64,000 bases of DNA from Butyricimonas virosa (GTDB lineage Bacteria; Bacteroidota; Bacteroidia; Bacteroidales; Marinifilaceae): contig NZ_CP102269.1 of assembly GCF_025148635.1 (NCBI RefSeq), positions 2,914,001 to 2,978,000 of the forward strand, in the 5' to 3' direction. Below, in pieces: positions 54,288 through 63,107 of this stretch. Position 1 is the first letter of the stretch, and every line of letters begins with the position of its first letter. Both the position numbers and the translations under genes were made by a program. The notes below the pieces were generated by a model, which was not told the DNA's origin, did not search any database, and worked only from the letters and a program-made list of their open reading frames with translations.

Positions 54288-54689
54288 TATTACGTGTTAA
54301 CGAATTTGTCGGGGAAAAGGGGTAGGTTAATATTGGCATCCTATTTATAGATAAATTTGAACAAAACATTCATTTCTGTATCAGTGTGGAGTGTTTAAAA
54401 ATTAAGATTGTTAAAATTTAAGGTCTTCGCATGTAAAAAGGGGGATTGGATTGAAACATACGATATGTTTAGTCCGTATATAACACCGTAAATATTAAAT
54501 ATTTCACAGAGTAGAGAGAAAAAGAATGAAAAGGTTATAGATTTTTATTTAAAGGGGAGATTTGATTCGTTTTTGTAAGTAAAATAATTAATTCATGTTA
54601 AATATTAAGTTAAAATCGACTTTTGAGTCACCCTTTTTGCTCCTAAAGGTGTTATATGGGTGTAAGTTCAAATTTAAGTATCAAGTATT
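54288..54689. other. 402-bp gap without a gene; ends in a candidate ECF promoter
   Basis: No plausible reading frame or RNA gene is seen. The sequence is A/T-rich. Its only clear signal is the GTCACCC element near the right end, listed separately. No terminator is visible after 54287. Confidence 0.5.
54627..54652 (+). promoter_or_regulatory. Fifth copy of the candidate ECF-sigma promoter, before the lone gene at 54690
   Basis: GTCACCC (54627-54633), a 14-nt spacer and GGTGT (54648-54652), 37 nt before ATG 54690. The upstream box and spacing are identical to locus 1; the downstream box has GGTGT instead of CGTGT. No sigma or anti-sigma gene is adjacent. Confidence 0.42.
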
Positions 54690-55520
54690 ATGTTGAAAAT
54701 TGTATTAATCGTAGGTGTTTTATTATTCAATCTTGTTGGAGTGCAAGCTCACGAGAAGGAGATGGATTCATTGGATAATTTGGTGAAGAAGTTCGAGGCG
54801 AATCCTGCGGACCCCAAAACGACAATTCAACTTCTGAGAGAGTTGAAAAACCAAGGGAAGCCGAATCGTGATGTTGTGAACAGGTATTTTCAGACTCAGA
54901 AAGAGGTGGACTACTTGAAAGATTATAACTGGTCGATTATCCGAGATTATGTGGATGATGTGAATGCTCCCCAGATTAAATATTTGTTTAACAATCAGTC
55001 CAAATTCATGCAGAACTTCTCGAAGGATGATGTGTTCCAGAAGTTGGATAACGTGTTTGTCGGTCATTTGGAACAGTACTATAACAGTAACAAGATCGAG
55101 TATAACAAGTATTTGGATTTCTTGAAAAGTTCAGGTTACGAACATTATGACGTGGTGGCTGATTATTTTTACATCAAGCAATTACGGGCAGAGCGTAAGT
55201 CTGAGGATTATTTTTACAAGGCTAGAAAGTTGTTCCGTTATTTCCCTGAGAACAGGAAAATGATCAAGGAAATTACCGATGGCGCATTGGAGATCATGAA
55301 TGATGTTTCCCGTTTGAAGGTGATTCAATTGTGGGCAGGTAAGACTGTCGAGTCAAAGAAGGATTTCGATGCCCTTTACAATTATGCTTTGATTTCTAAC
55401 AAATGTGGTTTCGAGGACGTTGCTAAAAGATATGCTAAGATAGCTACCTCTTTGGCAGAAGAGTCTTCTAATCAAACCATGATGGAGAAAGCAAAGAAAT
55501 TGTTACAGTTGGTAAACTAA
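54690..55520 (+). CDS. Exported helical protein, like the C-terminal part of thioredoxin-family proteins
   Basis: A 276-residue protein with signal peptide MLKIVLIVGVLLFNLVGVQA. It is almost wholly helical and has no cysteine pair of thioredoxin type. By eye it follows the C-terminal half of the locus 2 thioredoxin protein at 25057: NWSIIRDYVDDVNAPQIKYLFNN / KFMQNFSKDDVFQKLDNVF here against ACWILFDNNDLAPFNSANYRFLLEH / KQFSQRVGLEKVDRRLGMLY there. So it looks like that helical module without the redox domain. A candidate ECF promoter lies 37 nt upstream and a strong terminator follows, so it is a single-gene unit. Function unknown; a link to the uptake loci is inference. Confidence 0.72.
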   Translation: MLKIVLIVGVLLFNLVGVQAHEKEMDSLDNLVKKFEANPADPKTTIQLLRELKNQGKPNRDVVNRYFQTQKEVDYLKDYNWSIIRDYVDDVNAPQIKYLFNNQSKFMQNFSKDDVFQKLDNVFVGHLEQYYNSNKIEYNKYLDFLKSSGYEHYDVVADYFYIKQLRAERKSEDYFYKARKLFRYFPENRKMIKEITDGALEIMNDVSRLKVIQLWAGKTVESKKDFDALYNYALISNKCGFEDVAKRYAKIATSLAEESSNQTMMEKAKKLLQLVN

Positions 55521-55541
55521 GATTTGTAACAAAAATATAGC

Positions 55542-55573
55542 AGGGGGTGATCGCAAAGATTACCCCCTTTTTT
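55542..55573 (+). terminator. Rho-independent terminator between 54690 gene and cmk
   Basis: AGGGGGTGATC (55542-55552) pairs with GATTACCCCCT (one G-T pair) across loop GCAAA, then a run of seven T. The T-run is followed at once by TATCTTCG (55575-55582), a plausible variant -7 box for cmk. Confidence 0.88.
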
Positions 55574-55606
55574 GTATCTTCGCAATCTGAACAGATAAGA
55601 TTGAAA

Positions 55607-56308
55607 ATGGAAAAGAAAGGTTTGATTGTTGCCGTTGACGGACATTCTTCTACGGGAAAAAGTACCGTATCGAAGATATTAGCCGCACGCTTGGGCTATA
55701 CGTATATTGATACGGGAGCGATGTATCGGATCGTGACATTGAGGGCTATGCGAGAAGGGGTGATACGAAATGGGATCGTGGAGGATGAAAAATTGAAAGA
55801 AATTCTACCAACAATTGTTTTTGGTTTTAAATATAACGAGGAGAAAAAACGTTATGAGTCTTACATGAATGGTGAGTATGTAGAGGCAGCTATTCGGGGA
55901 CTAGAGGTTTCTGATAACGTGAGCTTGATTGCTTCGTTGCCTTATGTGCGGGAATTGCTTGTTGAAAAACAGCGGGAAATGGCAAAAGAAGGAGGGGTGA
56001 TTATGGATGGACGAGATATCGGGAGTGTTGTATTTCCTCATGCGGAAGTGAAGTTTTTTATGACAGCAAGTCCTGAAGTACGAGCCCAGAGACGTTACAA
56101 GGAACTCCTTGAGAAAGGAGAGCAAGTGACATATGAAGAGGTGGAAGCGAATGTCCGGAAACGGGATTATATAGATGAACACCGGGAAACAAGTCCTTTG
56201 GTGAGAACGTCGGATGCCGTGTTGATTGATAATGGCGATATGACCGTGGAGGAAGAAGTGGAAGAGATGTTAAAGATCATTCGTTCAAGATATGAAAGTA
56301 GAAATTGA
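55607..56308 (+). CDS. cmk: Cytidylate kinase
   Basis: A 233-residue (d)CMP kinase that makes CDP for RNA, DNA and lipid precursors. ATG 55607 (MEKKGLIVAVDGHSSTGKST) is chosen; the frame is open further back, but the terminator and promoter lie there. Motifs: P-loop GHSSTGKST at about 12-20, the substrate-binding YIDTGAMYR segment, GRDIGSVVFPHAEVKFFMTAS (split), and the lid segment RAQRRYKELLEKG with RKRDYIDEHRETSPL. The length is normal for the bacterial family. The next gene, ispH, starts 17 bp before its stop, so the two are translationally coupled. Confidence 0.96.
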   Translation: MEKKGLIVAVDGHSSTGKSTVSKILAARLGYTYIDTGAMYRIVTLRAMREGVIRNGIVEDEKLKEILPTIVFGFKYNEEKKRYESYMNGEYVEAAIRGLEVSDNVSLIASLPYVRELLVEKQREMAKEGGVIMDGRDIGSVVFPHAEVKFFMTASPEVRAQRRYKELLEKGEQVTYEEVEANVRKRDYIDEHRETSPLVRTSDAVLIDNGDMTVEEEVEEMLKIIRSRYESRN

Positions 56309-57143
56309 CGCAAATTCCGGTTTCTGTTTTGGGGTTGTGAATGCAATTGCTAAGGCAGAGGAAGAGTTGCAACATGGAAGATTATATTGCATAGGAGATA
56401 TTGTGCATAATAGTTTAGAGATAGAGCGATTAAAACGACTGGGATTGAGTACGATAGATCATGATGAGTTCGCCCGGTTGAAGGCATGTCGGGTGTTGTT
56501 CCGGGCTCATGGTGAACCACCGAGTTCTTATGAGCTGGCAAAGAAGAATGGAATTGAGGTGATTGATGCCTCGTGTCCTGTGGTATTGAATTTGCAGAAG
56601 AAAATACGAAAGGCGTACGAGGAAGTGAGAGGGAACGGGGGGCAGATCGTGATTTATGGAAAAAGAGGACATGCCGAGGTGAACGGGTTGGTAGCACAGA
56701 CGAATGATGAGGCTCTGATTATCGAGCAAGAGGAAGATTTGAAATATATTGATTTTTCTCGTCCGGTAATACTGTTTTCTCAAACAACCAAAAGTTTGGA
56801 TGGTTTCAAGCGTGTCGTGGAGTTGGTGAAAGAGAATGCCAAGAGTTCCGTGGTGGTAAATGATACCATTTGTCGTAAGGTGGCAAATAGAATCCCGCAG
56901 TTGAAAGATTTTGCAGCAAGACATGATGTGATCTTGTTTGTTAGTGGGGAAAAGAGTTCCAACGGGAAGCAACTTTTCGAGGTGTGTCGGGAGGTGAATC
57001 CCCGAACTTATTTTGTGCAGGGGGTGAAAGACCTGCGTGATGAGATGTTTGATAAAGCCGGAAGTGTCGGGATTAGTGGGGCTACTTCAACACCGAGGTG
57101 GGTGATGGAAGAGATAAAGGAGGAGTTGGAAGCTAAAAGTTAA
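56292..57143 (+). CDS. ispH: 4-hydroxy-3-methylbut-2-enyl diphosphate reductase
   Basis: A 283-residue iron-sulfur enzyme (LytB/IspH), last step of the MEP pathway, giving IPP and DMAPP for isoprenoids. The three cluster cysteines are visible: Cys12 (SGFCFGV), Cys95 (DASCPVV) and Cys194 (NDTICRK). Substrate-binding residues include His39 (GDIVHN), His73 (RAHGEP), His127 with Glu129 (KRGHAEV), and SGATSTP near the C-terminus. It overlaps cmk by 17 bp, a pairing found in many Bacteroidetes. Standard length; no anomaly. Confidence 0.97.
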   Translation: MKVEIDANSGFCFGVVNAIAKAEEELQHGRLYCIGDIVHNSLEIERLKRLGLSTIDHDEFARLKACRVLFRAHGEPPSSYELAKKNGIEVIDASCPVVLNLQKKIRKAYEEVRGNGGQIVIYGKRGHAEVNGLVAQTNDEALIIEQEEDLKYIDFSRPVILFSQTTKSLDGFKRVVELVKENAKSSVVVNDTICRKVANRIPQLKDFAARHDVILFVSGEKSSNGKQLFEVCREVNPRTYFVQGVKDLRDEMFDKAGSVGISGATSTPRWVMEEIKEELEAKS

Positions 57144-57216
57144 AAACTAAAAGCTAAAAATTAAATTATAGAATTGGGGGTATTGAGATTAACATTTTCA
57201 ATTAAACATTGTTTTT

Positions 57217-58197
57217 ATGGGAAAGATTAAAAAAATAGGAGTTTTAACCTCAGGAGGTGATGCTCCGGGAATGAATGCCGCAATTCGGGCAGTTGTGAGG
57301 GCCGCTATTTTTAATGGCTGTGAGGCTTATGGCATTTACGATGGATACGAGGGATTGATAGAGGGAAATATTGTGCGCATGCATTCCCATGACGTGAGTA
57401 ATATTATTCAACGCGGAGGAACTATCTTAAAGACGGCTCGTAGTGAGGAATTCCGTACGCCGGAGGGACGTACGAAAGCTTACGAGAAGATGCAGGAATT
57501 GGGAATTGATGCATTGGTCGTGATTGGTGGGGATGGAACTTTTTCCGGAGCCCGGTTGTTCTGTCAAGAGCATAACGTACATATTGTCGGAATTCCCGGT
57601 ACGATAGATAATGATCTTTACGGGACTGATTACACGATCGGGTATGACACGGCGGTAAACACGGTGGTGGATGCCGTGGATAAGATCCGGGATACGGCAA
57701 GTGCCCATAATCGTTTGTTTTTTATCGAGGTTATGGGACGGGATGCCGGATTTATTGCGTTACGGTCGGCCGTGGCCACGGGGGCCGAGGCTGTACTGGT
57801 TCCGGAAATCGAGACGGATTTGAATGACTTGGATCGTTATTTGGAGCATGATTATAAACCTCATAAGTCAAGTGGAATCGTGATCGTGGCAGAAGGTGAT
57901 AAATCAGGTGGTGCATACACGATTGCCGATCAGATCGCTAAGAAACATCCCGAATATGACGTGCGAGTAACTGTTTTAGGTCATATCCAAAGAGGAGGAT
58001 CACCTTCCGCTTTTGACCGCGTGACGGCTAGTACGTTGGGAGTGGCGGCAGTGGATGCTTTGTTGGATGACCAGACTAGTATTATGGTTGGGATTATGAA
58101 TAAGGATATTGTTCATGTTCCTTTTAACAAGGCTATCAAGAATTCAAAATCGTTAAATCATAATTTGTTGGATATTACGGAGGTTTTGTCCATTTAA
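57217..58197 (+). CDS. pfkA: ATP-dependent 6-phosphofructokinase
   Basis: A 326-residue PfkA-family enzyme that phosphorylates fructose 6-phosphate in glycolysis. Motifs: ATP-binding TSGGDAPGMNAAIRA at about 11-25, GGDGTFSGA with the Gly-Gly-Asp-Gly-Thr pattern of ATP-dependent forms, catalytic PGTIDNDLYGTD (Asp of TIDND), MGRDAGFIAL, and the C-terminal GHIQRGGSPSAFDR loop that binds the 6-phosphate. The presence of GGDGT rather than GGDDT argues for ATP, not pyrophosphate, as donor. It is 73 bp after ispH with A/T-rich AAAAGCTAAAAATTAAA-type sequence in the gap, and 18 bp before priA. Confidence 0.96.
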   Translation: MGKIKKIGVLTSGGDAPGMNAAIRAVVRAAIFNGCEAYGIYDGYEGLIEGNIVRMHSHDVSNIIQRGGTILKTARSEEFRTPEGRTKAYEKMQELGIDALVVIGGDGTFSGARLFCQEHNVHIVGIPGTIDNDLYGTDYTIGYDTAVNTVVDAVDKIRDTASAHNRLFFIEVMGRDAGFIALRSAVATGAEAVLVPEIETDLNDLDRYLEHDYKPHKSSGIVIVAEGDKSGGAYTIADQIAKKHPEYDVRVTVLGHIQRGGSPSAFDRVTASTLGVAAVDALLDDQTSIMVGIMNKDIVHVPFNKAIKNSKSLNHNLLDITEVLSI

Positions 58198-58215
58198 AAT
58201 CTAAAATTAATTCGT

Positions 58216-60672
58216 TTGTTGTACGCGGATGTCATTATCCCTCTGGGAGTGGAAAGTTTTTTTACTTATTCGGTACCGGAAGAATATGAACATTCGGTAC
58301 CGGTAGGTGCGCTCGTGGTCGTTTCATTTGTTAAGAATAAACGTTACACGGGTGTTGTCTATGCGTTGCATACGAATCCGCCTGTCGGATTTGAAACAAA
58401 ACCGATAGAACGAGTTATCGAGGAAGGATTCGCTCTTTCTGGTTCTCATTTAAAATTTCTATTGTGGCTCAGCGAGTATTACATGACTCCACCGGGAGAG
58501 GTTATGCGTGCAGCATTACCTGTTTCGATGCGCTTGGAGAGTTACACGAGTTTGAGTTTGGTGAACGGCTGGGAAGAACGGTTGGTAGATGAAAGTGAAT
58601 TAAGTCGGGAAGAGAAGGAGATCATGGGAGTATTTCGAGAAAGAGGTGAAATATGTATGGCTGAAGTCGAAAAACTCTTAAGGAGAAAGGATGTCTATGT
58701 TGCCGTTCGAGCCTTATTGGAAAAAGAAATTATCGGGATCAAGGAGTCGGTAGATGATCTGTTCAAGCCGAAAATTGAACGTTTGGTGAGATGGAAGCGA
58801 AAGTTTGCGAGTGGAGAATTGGATGGGATTCTTGATAGCTTAAAACGGGCGAGGACTCAATACAAGATGCTGTGTGATTGGGTGTATTATAGCGACGAGC
58901 ATCGGGTAGAGGGGTTGCCTAGAACAGAGTTTATTCAGAAAATCGGTAGTTCAGCCTCGGCCTTGAAAGGATTGTGTGAACGGGGTGTGTTGGAAATTGT
59001 TGTGCAGGAAGTCAGCCGTTTAGAGGTATCTAAAGAGGAGGTGGAGGATGTACACGCTTTGTCGGGGGCGCAAGAAAAAGTTTTGGGCGACATTCAAGGG
59101 TATTACAAGGAGAAGGAGTGTGTCTTGTTGCAGGGCGTAACTTCTTCGGGTAAGACTGAAATATATATTCATCTGATACAAGAGACGCTAAGGCAAGGAA
59201 AACAGGTGTTGTATTTGTTGCCGGAAATTGCGTTAACGGTACAGATCGTGAAACGATTGCGGCGGGTCTTCGGAGATCAAGTCGGTGTTTATCATTCGGG
59301 AATGGCGGATAGTGCCCGGGCAGAGATGTGGCGTAAACAGAATGGTACGAATCCTTATCCCGTGGTGTTGGGTGTGCGATCATCCGTATTCTTGCCTTAT
59401 AAACAATTGGGGTTGGTTATTGTTGACGAGGAACATGAAAGTTCTTACAAGCAAAAAGAACCGGCACCCCGCTATAACGGTCGTGATGCCGCTATAATGC
59501 TTGGAAAGATGAGTGGGGCAAAAATATTGTTGGGTTCTGCAACACCTTCTTTTGAAAGTTATCAGAATGCCCTAAGCGGGAAATATGGTTTCGTGCAACT
59601 GACAACCCGTTACGGGGAAGTGATGATGCCGGAATTGTTGTTCGTGGATATGAAAGAATATCGTCGTAAAAAGATGATGAAAGGGAGTTTTACTCCGGTT
59701 TTGTACGAGGAAATGAAACGGGTGTTGGAGAATGGAATGCAGGTGATTTTATTCCAGAATAGACGAGGATATTCAACTTATTTACAATGTGACCGTTGTG
59801 GATCCATCCTGAAATGTAAACATTGCGATGTGAGTATGACTTATTATCGCTACCGGAACACGCTAAATTGTCATTATTGCGGGAGCCTGCGGGCCGTTCC
59901 GGCCATGTGTCAGGAGTGTGGACAGGGACATTACGTGAATCGTACTCCGGGAACGGAACGGATCGAAGAGGACGTGAAACAGTATTTTCCAGAAGCTCGG
60001 GTTGCCCGAATGGACTTGGATGTGATGAGTAATAAGGCAAAGTTCAGGGCTTTAATCGATGATTTTGAAAGTGGAAATTTGGATGTGCTGATCGGCACAC
60101 AAATGGTTTCGAAAGGGTTGGATTTTGAACGGGTGAAACTTGTCGGGGTGATGGATGCCGATAGTCTGATGGGTTTTCCCGATTTTCGGGCAGAGGAGCG
60201 GGCTTATGATATGTTGATGCAAGTGAGTGGACGCAGTGGACGAAAAGGTGAGCGTGGAAAGGTGGTAATTCAGTTGACAGATATGCAAAGTCGAGTGTAT
60301 CAGTTGGTGAGGAAGGAAAACTATAGAGAGTTTTACACTCAGTTATCCCAAGAACGGGAAATGTTTAACTATCCCCCCTTTTCCCGGTTGATTCTGGTAG
60401 AGTTGAGGCATATGGATGGGGTGGTTTTGAGAAATGCTGCGAACGAGTTGGCTAGGTTGCTACGGGAACGATTGGAACGTAGGGTATGCGGCCCGGCAGA
60501 ACCGGATGTGTCTCGGGTTAGAAAAATGTATCGGATACAAATTCTGATAAAGGCGGAACAAGGTCTTTCCCTGTCAAAATTGAAGGCTTTCTTAAAGCAG
60601 AAAAGTGATGAATTGGTGAAAACTCCTATTGGTAGGGGGGTGCGTATTTATTTCGATGTTGACCCGTTATAA
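58216..60672 (+). CDS. priA: Replication restart helicase PriA (primosomal protein N')
   Basis: An 818-residue helicase that reloads the replisome at stalled forks. Start is TTG (58216 or 58219); no in-frame ATG precedes the conserved N-terminus (YADVIIPLGVESFFTYSVPEE). Order: DNA-binding N-terminal domain; helicase motif I GVTSSGKTE near residue 311; motif II DEEHESSYKQKEPAPRY; zinc-binding cysteines CDRCGSILKCKHC and CHYCGS / CQECGQ; motif IV-VI region with GTQMVSKGLDFERV and QVSGRSGRKGERG. Length is usual for Bacteroidetes PriA. The gap before it is only 18 bp, so it is probably co-transcribed with pfkA. Confidence 0.96.
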   Translation: MLYADVIIPLGVESFFTYSVPEEYEHSVPVGALVVVSFVKNKRYTGVVYALHTNPPVGFETKPIERVIEEGFALSGSHLKFLLWLSEYYMTPPGEVMRAALPVSMRLESYTSLSLVNGWEERLVDESELSREEKEIMGVFRERGEICMAEVEKLLRRKDVYVAVRALLEKEIIGIKESVDDLFKPKIERLVRWKRKFASGELDGILDSLKRARTQYKMLCDWVYYSDEHRVEGLPRTEFIQKIGSSASALKGLCERGVLEIVVQEVSRLEVSKEEVEDVHALSGAQEKVLGDIQGYYKEKECVLLQGVTSSGKTEIYIHLIQETLRQGKQVLYLLPEIALTVQIVKRLRRVFGDQVGVYHSGMADSARAEMWRKQNGTNPYPVVLGVRSSVFLPYKQLGLVIVDEEHESSYKQKEPAPRYNGRDAAIMLGKMSGAKILLGSATPSFESYQNALSGKYGFVQLTTRYGEVMMPELLFVDMKEYRRKKMMKGSFTPVLYEEMKRVLENGMQVILFQNRRGYSTYLQCDRCGSILKCKHCDVSMTYYRYRNTLNCHYCGSLRAVPAMCQECGQGHYVNRTPGTERIEEDVKQYFPEARVARMDLDVMSNKAKFRALIDDFESGNLDVLIGTQMVSKGLDFERVKLVGVMDADSLMGFPDFRAEERAYDMLMQVSGRSGRKGERGKVVIQLTDMQSRVYQLVRKENYREFYTQLSQEREMFNYPPFSRLILVELRHMDGVVLRNAANELARLLRERLERRVCGPAEPDVSRVRKMYRIQILIKAEQGLSLSKLKAFLKQKSDELVKTPIGRGVRIYFDVDPL

Positions 60673-61110
60673 TTGGTTGTATTTTGTCGCTAGTATCGAA
60701 CGTTGAGCATTATTTATTTCTTATTTTTTTTGGAACGAAGGCCGTTCCGACTGTTTCCTCGAAAAATAGTATAAGTTATTGTTAAGTCATAAAACCTTGA
60801 TTTTTGCTTACTTTTTGAGATAGGTTTGTTAACAAGTGTGTCATAAGAAAAGGTGAAATGTTAAAAAATAGACCATGTCTTAGTAATGTTCTGCATTTTA
60901 AGAGGAGATTAGAAATTATTTGGGAAAACCTTAAAATTTGTTTTAACATTATTTAGTGTCTTTGATTTTAACATTTGGCGGAATAATCTCTATTTTTGGA
61001 AAAACAGAAAACGGTGGAGATATAAGTTCTCTTTTTGAGGAAATTGAAACCGAAGTAGAATATTTACGTTAGACAAAGTAGTAATATAAATCAATATAAA
61101 AATCAATGAT
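60673..61110. other. 438-bp gap between priA and the MoxR operon
   Basis: No gene on either strand. A short GGAACG / CGTTCC hairpin (60732-60748) lacks a following T-run. TATTTTTG at 60991-60998 fits the -7 consensus and could drive the MoxR gene, but no -33 TTG is at the right distance. Otherwise nothing is seen. Confidence 0.45.
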
Positions 61111-62103
61111 ATGAATACGGTTGATATCAAAGCATTGAATGAGCGCATACAGCAAGAGAGTTCTTTTGTGGATATGATTAGTATGGAGATGAACAAAGTG
61201 ATCGTCGGACAGAAGCACTTGGTAGAAGGACTGATGATCGGTATGCTTTCTAATGGACATATTTTGTTGGAGGGAGTTCCCGGTTTGGCGAAGACCTTGG
61301 CGATAAATACACTAGCACATATTATTAATGCTAAATTCAGTCGAATCCAATTTACCCCGGATTTGTTACCGGCTGATGTTGTCGGTACGATGATTTATTC
61401 TCAGAAAAGGGAAGAGTTCGTGGTGAAGAAAGGACCGATTTTCGCTAACTTTATTCTGGCGGATGAGATTAACCGGGCCCCGGCGAAAGTGCAATCGGCC
61501 TTGTTGGAGGCGATGCAGGAGCGTCAGGTGACTATCGGGGATATGACTTACAAGTTGGAAGAACCATTCTTGGTGATGGCAACCCAGAATCCGATCGAGC
61601 AGGAAGGTACTTATCCTCTTCCTGAGGCTCAGGTTGACCGTTTCATGTTGAAAGTGGTTATTGATTACCCGAAAAAAGACGAAGAAAAATTGATCGTTCG
61701 TCAGAATTTGGAGAAAATTTATCCCCAGTCTAACACGATCCTACAGCCGGAAGATATTCTGCGGGCTCGTGAGGTGGTAAAAGAGGTTTACCTGGACGAG
61801 AAAATCGAGAAATATATTGTTGACATCGTGTTTGCAACACGTTACCCGCAAGAGCATGGCTTGGAAAAATTCGTTTCCATGATTGCTTACGGGGCATCTC
61901 CTCGTGCTAGTATCAGTTTGGCCAAAGCAGCACAAGCGTACGCTTTCATTAAACGTCGTGGGTATGTAATTCCGGAAGATGTTCGTGCTGTTTGTCATGA
62001 TGTTTTGCGTCATCGTATCGGTTTGAGCTACGAGGCCGAGGCGAACAATCTAACTAGCGAGGATATTATCAGTGAAATCTTGAATACGGTTGAAGTGCCT
62101 TAG
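61111..62103 (+). CDS. MoxR-family AAA+ ATPase
   Basis: A 330-residue AAA+ chaperone-like ATPase. Walker A GVPGLAKT at 55-62, Walker B ILADEINRAPAKVQSALLEAMQE from 115 (split), sensor 1 ATQNPIEQEGTYPLPEAQVDRF and the C-terminal helical lid with GASPRASISLAKAAQAYA. It begins the conserved MoxR - DUF58 - Bat-type operon, in which MoxR is thought to help assemble or activate VWA-domain membrane complexes. The next gene starts about 100 bp later after A/T-rich repeats. Cytoplasmic. Start ATG 61111 is supported by the family N-terminus. Confidence 0.95.
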   Translation: MNTVDIKALNERIQQESSFVDMISMEMNKVIVGQKHLVEGLMIGMLSNGHILLEGVPGLAKTLAINTLAHIINAKFSRIQFTPDLLPADVVGTMIYSQKREEFVVKKGPIFANFILADEINRAPAKVQSALLEAMQERQVTIGDMTYKLEEPFLVMATQNPIEQEGTYPLPEAQVDRFMLKVVIDYPKKDEEKLIVRQNLEKIYPQSNTILQPEDILRAREVVKEVYLDEKIEKYIVDIVFATRYPQEHGLEKFVSMIAYGASPRASISLAKAAQAYAFIKRRGYVIPEDVRAVCHDVLRHRIGLSYEAEANNLTSEDIISEILNTVEVP

Positions 62104-62202
62104 AAATTGAAAATTGAAAATAACATGGTTTTCAATCTGAGATTTTCAATGTGATTTAGAGTGAATTTAAAATCTAAAATCTATAAATCTAAAATTAATA
62201 AG
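62104..62202. repeat. A/T-rich TTGAAAAT and AAAATCTA repeats before the DUF58 gene
   Basis: The gap holds ATTGAAAATTGAAAAT followed by TTTTCAAT-type inverted copies, then repeated AAAATCTA units. Shorter versions of the same words lie at 57140, 58195 and 63082, always between housekeeping genes. Probably simple intergenic repeats. Confidence 0.4.
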
Positions 62203-63081
62203 GTGGAGACTTCAGATTTATTAAAACGTGTCAGGCAGATTGAGATAAAGACTCGGGGATTATCGAGTAATATCTTTGCAGGGGAGTATCACACGGCTTT
62301 TAAAGGTCGGGGAATGACGTTTAGCGAGGTGCGGGCTTATCAATACGGGGATGACATTCGAAGTATTGACTGGAACGTAACGGCTCGTTATAATCACCCT
62401 TACGTGAAAATATTCGAGGAAGAGCGTGAGTTGACCGTGATGTTGTTGATTGACGTGAGTGCCTCGCGTAATTTCGGTACGGTGTCGAAACTGAAAAAGA
62501 ATCAGATTACCGAGATTGCGGCTGTGTTGGCATTCTCTGCTATTCAAAACAACGATAAGATTGGCGTGATCTTCTTTTCTGACCGGATCGAGAAATTTAT
62601 TCCGCCGAAAAAAGGACGGACGCATATTTTGCATATCATTCGGGAATTAGTGGATTTTTATCCGGAACACAAGGCAACCAATATTTCTGTGGCGTTGCAA
62701 TATTTGACAAATGCGATCAAGAAACGGTGTACTTGTTTCCTGATTTCTGATTTCATGGATGATCACGATTTTGAACACCCGTTGATTATTGCCAATAAGA
62801 AACATGACGTGGTGGCTTTGCAATTGTACGATCGGAGAGAGAAAATATTGCCTCCTGTCGGGTTGATGTACTTGACGGATGCGGAGACGGGGGAAAGTGT
62901 TTGGGTGGATACTTCCGACAAGAAAGTCCGGGACGAGTTCGAAGCGTATGGTATCGAACGAGATAAAGAACTGGATCGGATATTCAAACATGCCGGTGTC
63001 GATATGGCATCTATTAGCGCTGATGAAGATTACGTGAGGTCATTGATTACGTTATTCAAGAAAAGAGGGGCTGGATATTAA
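62203..63081 (+). CDS. DUF58 domain protein (VWA-like)
   Basis: About 292 residues. GTG 62203 is chosen, giving an N-terminus METSDLLKRVRQIEIKTRGLS that matches the usual DUF58 start; the frame is open to GTG 62161, but that stretch is A/T-rich repeat. The DUF58 core is FAGEYHTAFKGRGMTFSEVRAYQYGDD and RSIDWNVTARYNHPYVKIFEEERE (split). A von Willebrand A-like fold follows with the metal-site pattern DVSAS and later DFMDD. No membrane helix is seen. It works with the MoxR ATPase before it and the membrane protein after it; the exact role is not established here. Confidence 0.93.
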   Translation: METSDLLKRVRQIEIKTRGLSSNIFAGEYHTAFKGRGMTFSEVRAYQYGDDIRSIDWNVTARYNHPYVKIFEEERELTVMLLIDVSASRNFGTVSKLKKNQITEIAAVLAFSAIQNNDKIGVIFFSDRIEKFIPPKKGRTHILHIIRELVDFYPEHKATNISVALQYLTNAIKKRCTCFLISDFMDDHDFEHPLIIANKKHDVVALQLYDRREKILPPVGLMYLTDAETGESVWVDTSDKKVRDEFEAYGIERDKELDRIFKHAGVDMASISADEDYVRSLITLFKKRGAGY

Positions 63082-63107
63082 TTGAACATTGAAAATGGAG
63101 AATTAAA

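Noticed and set aside
56430..56972. 180-codon reverse-strand reading frame over ispH
   Set aside because: Antisense shadow of a highly conserved gene; His/Leu-rich without any motif.
60732..60748. GGAACG/CGTTCC hairpin as priA terminator
   Set aside because: The stem is only 6 bp and the T-run precedes rather than follows it; on the reverse strand it would be followed by A, not T.
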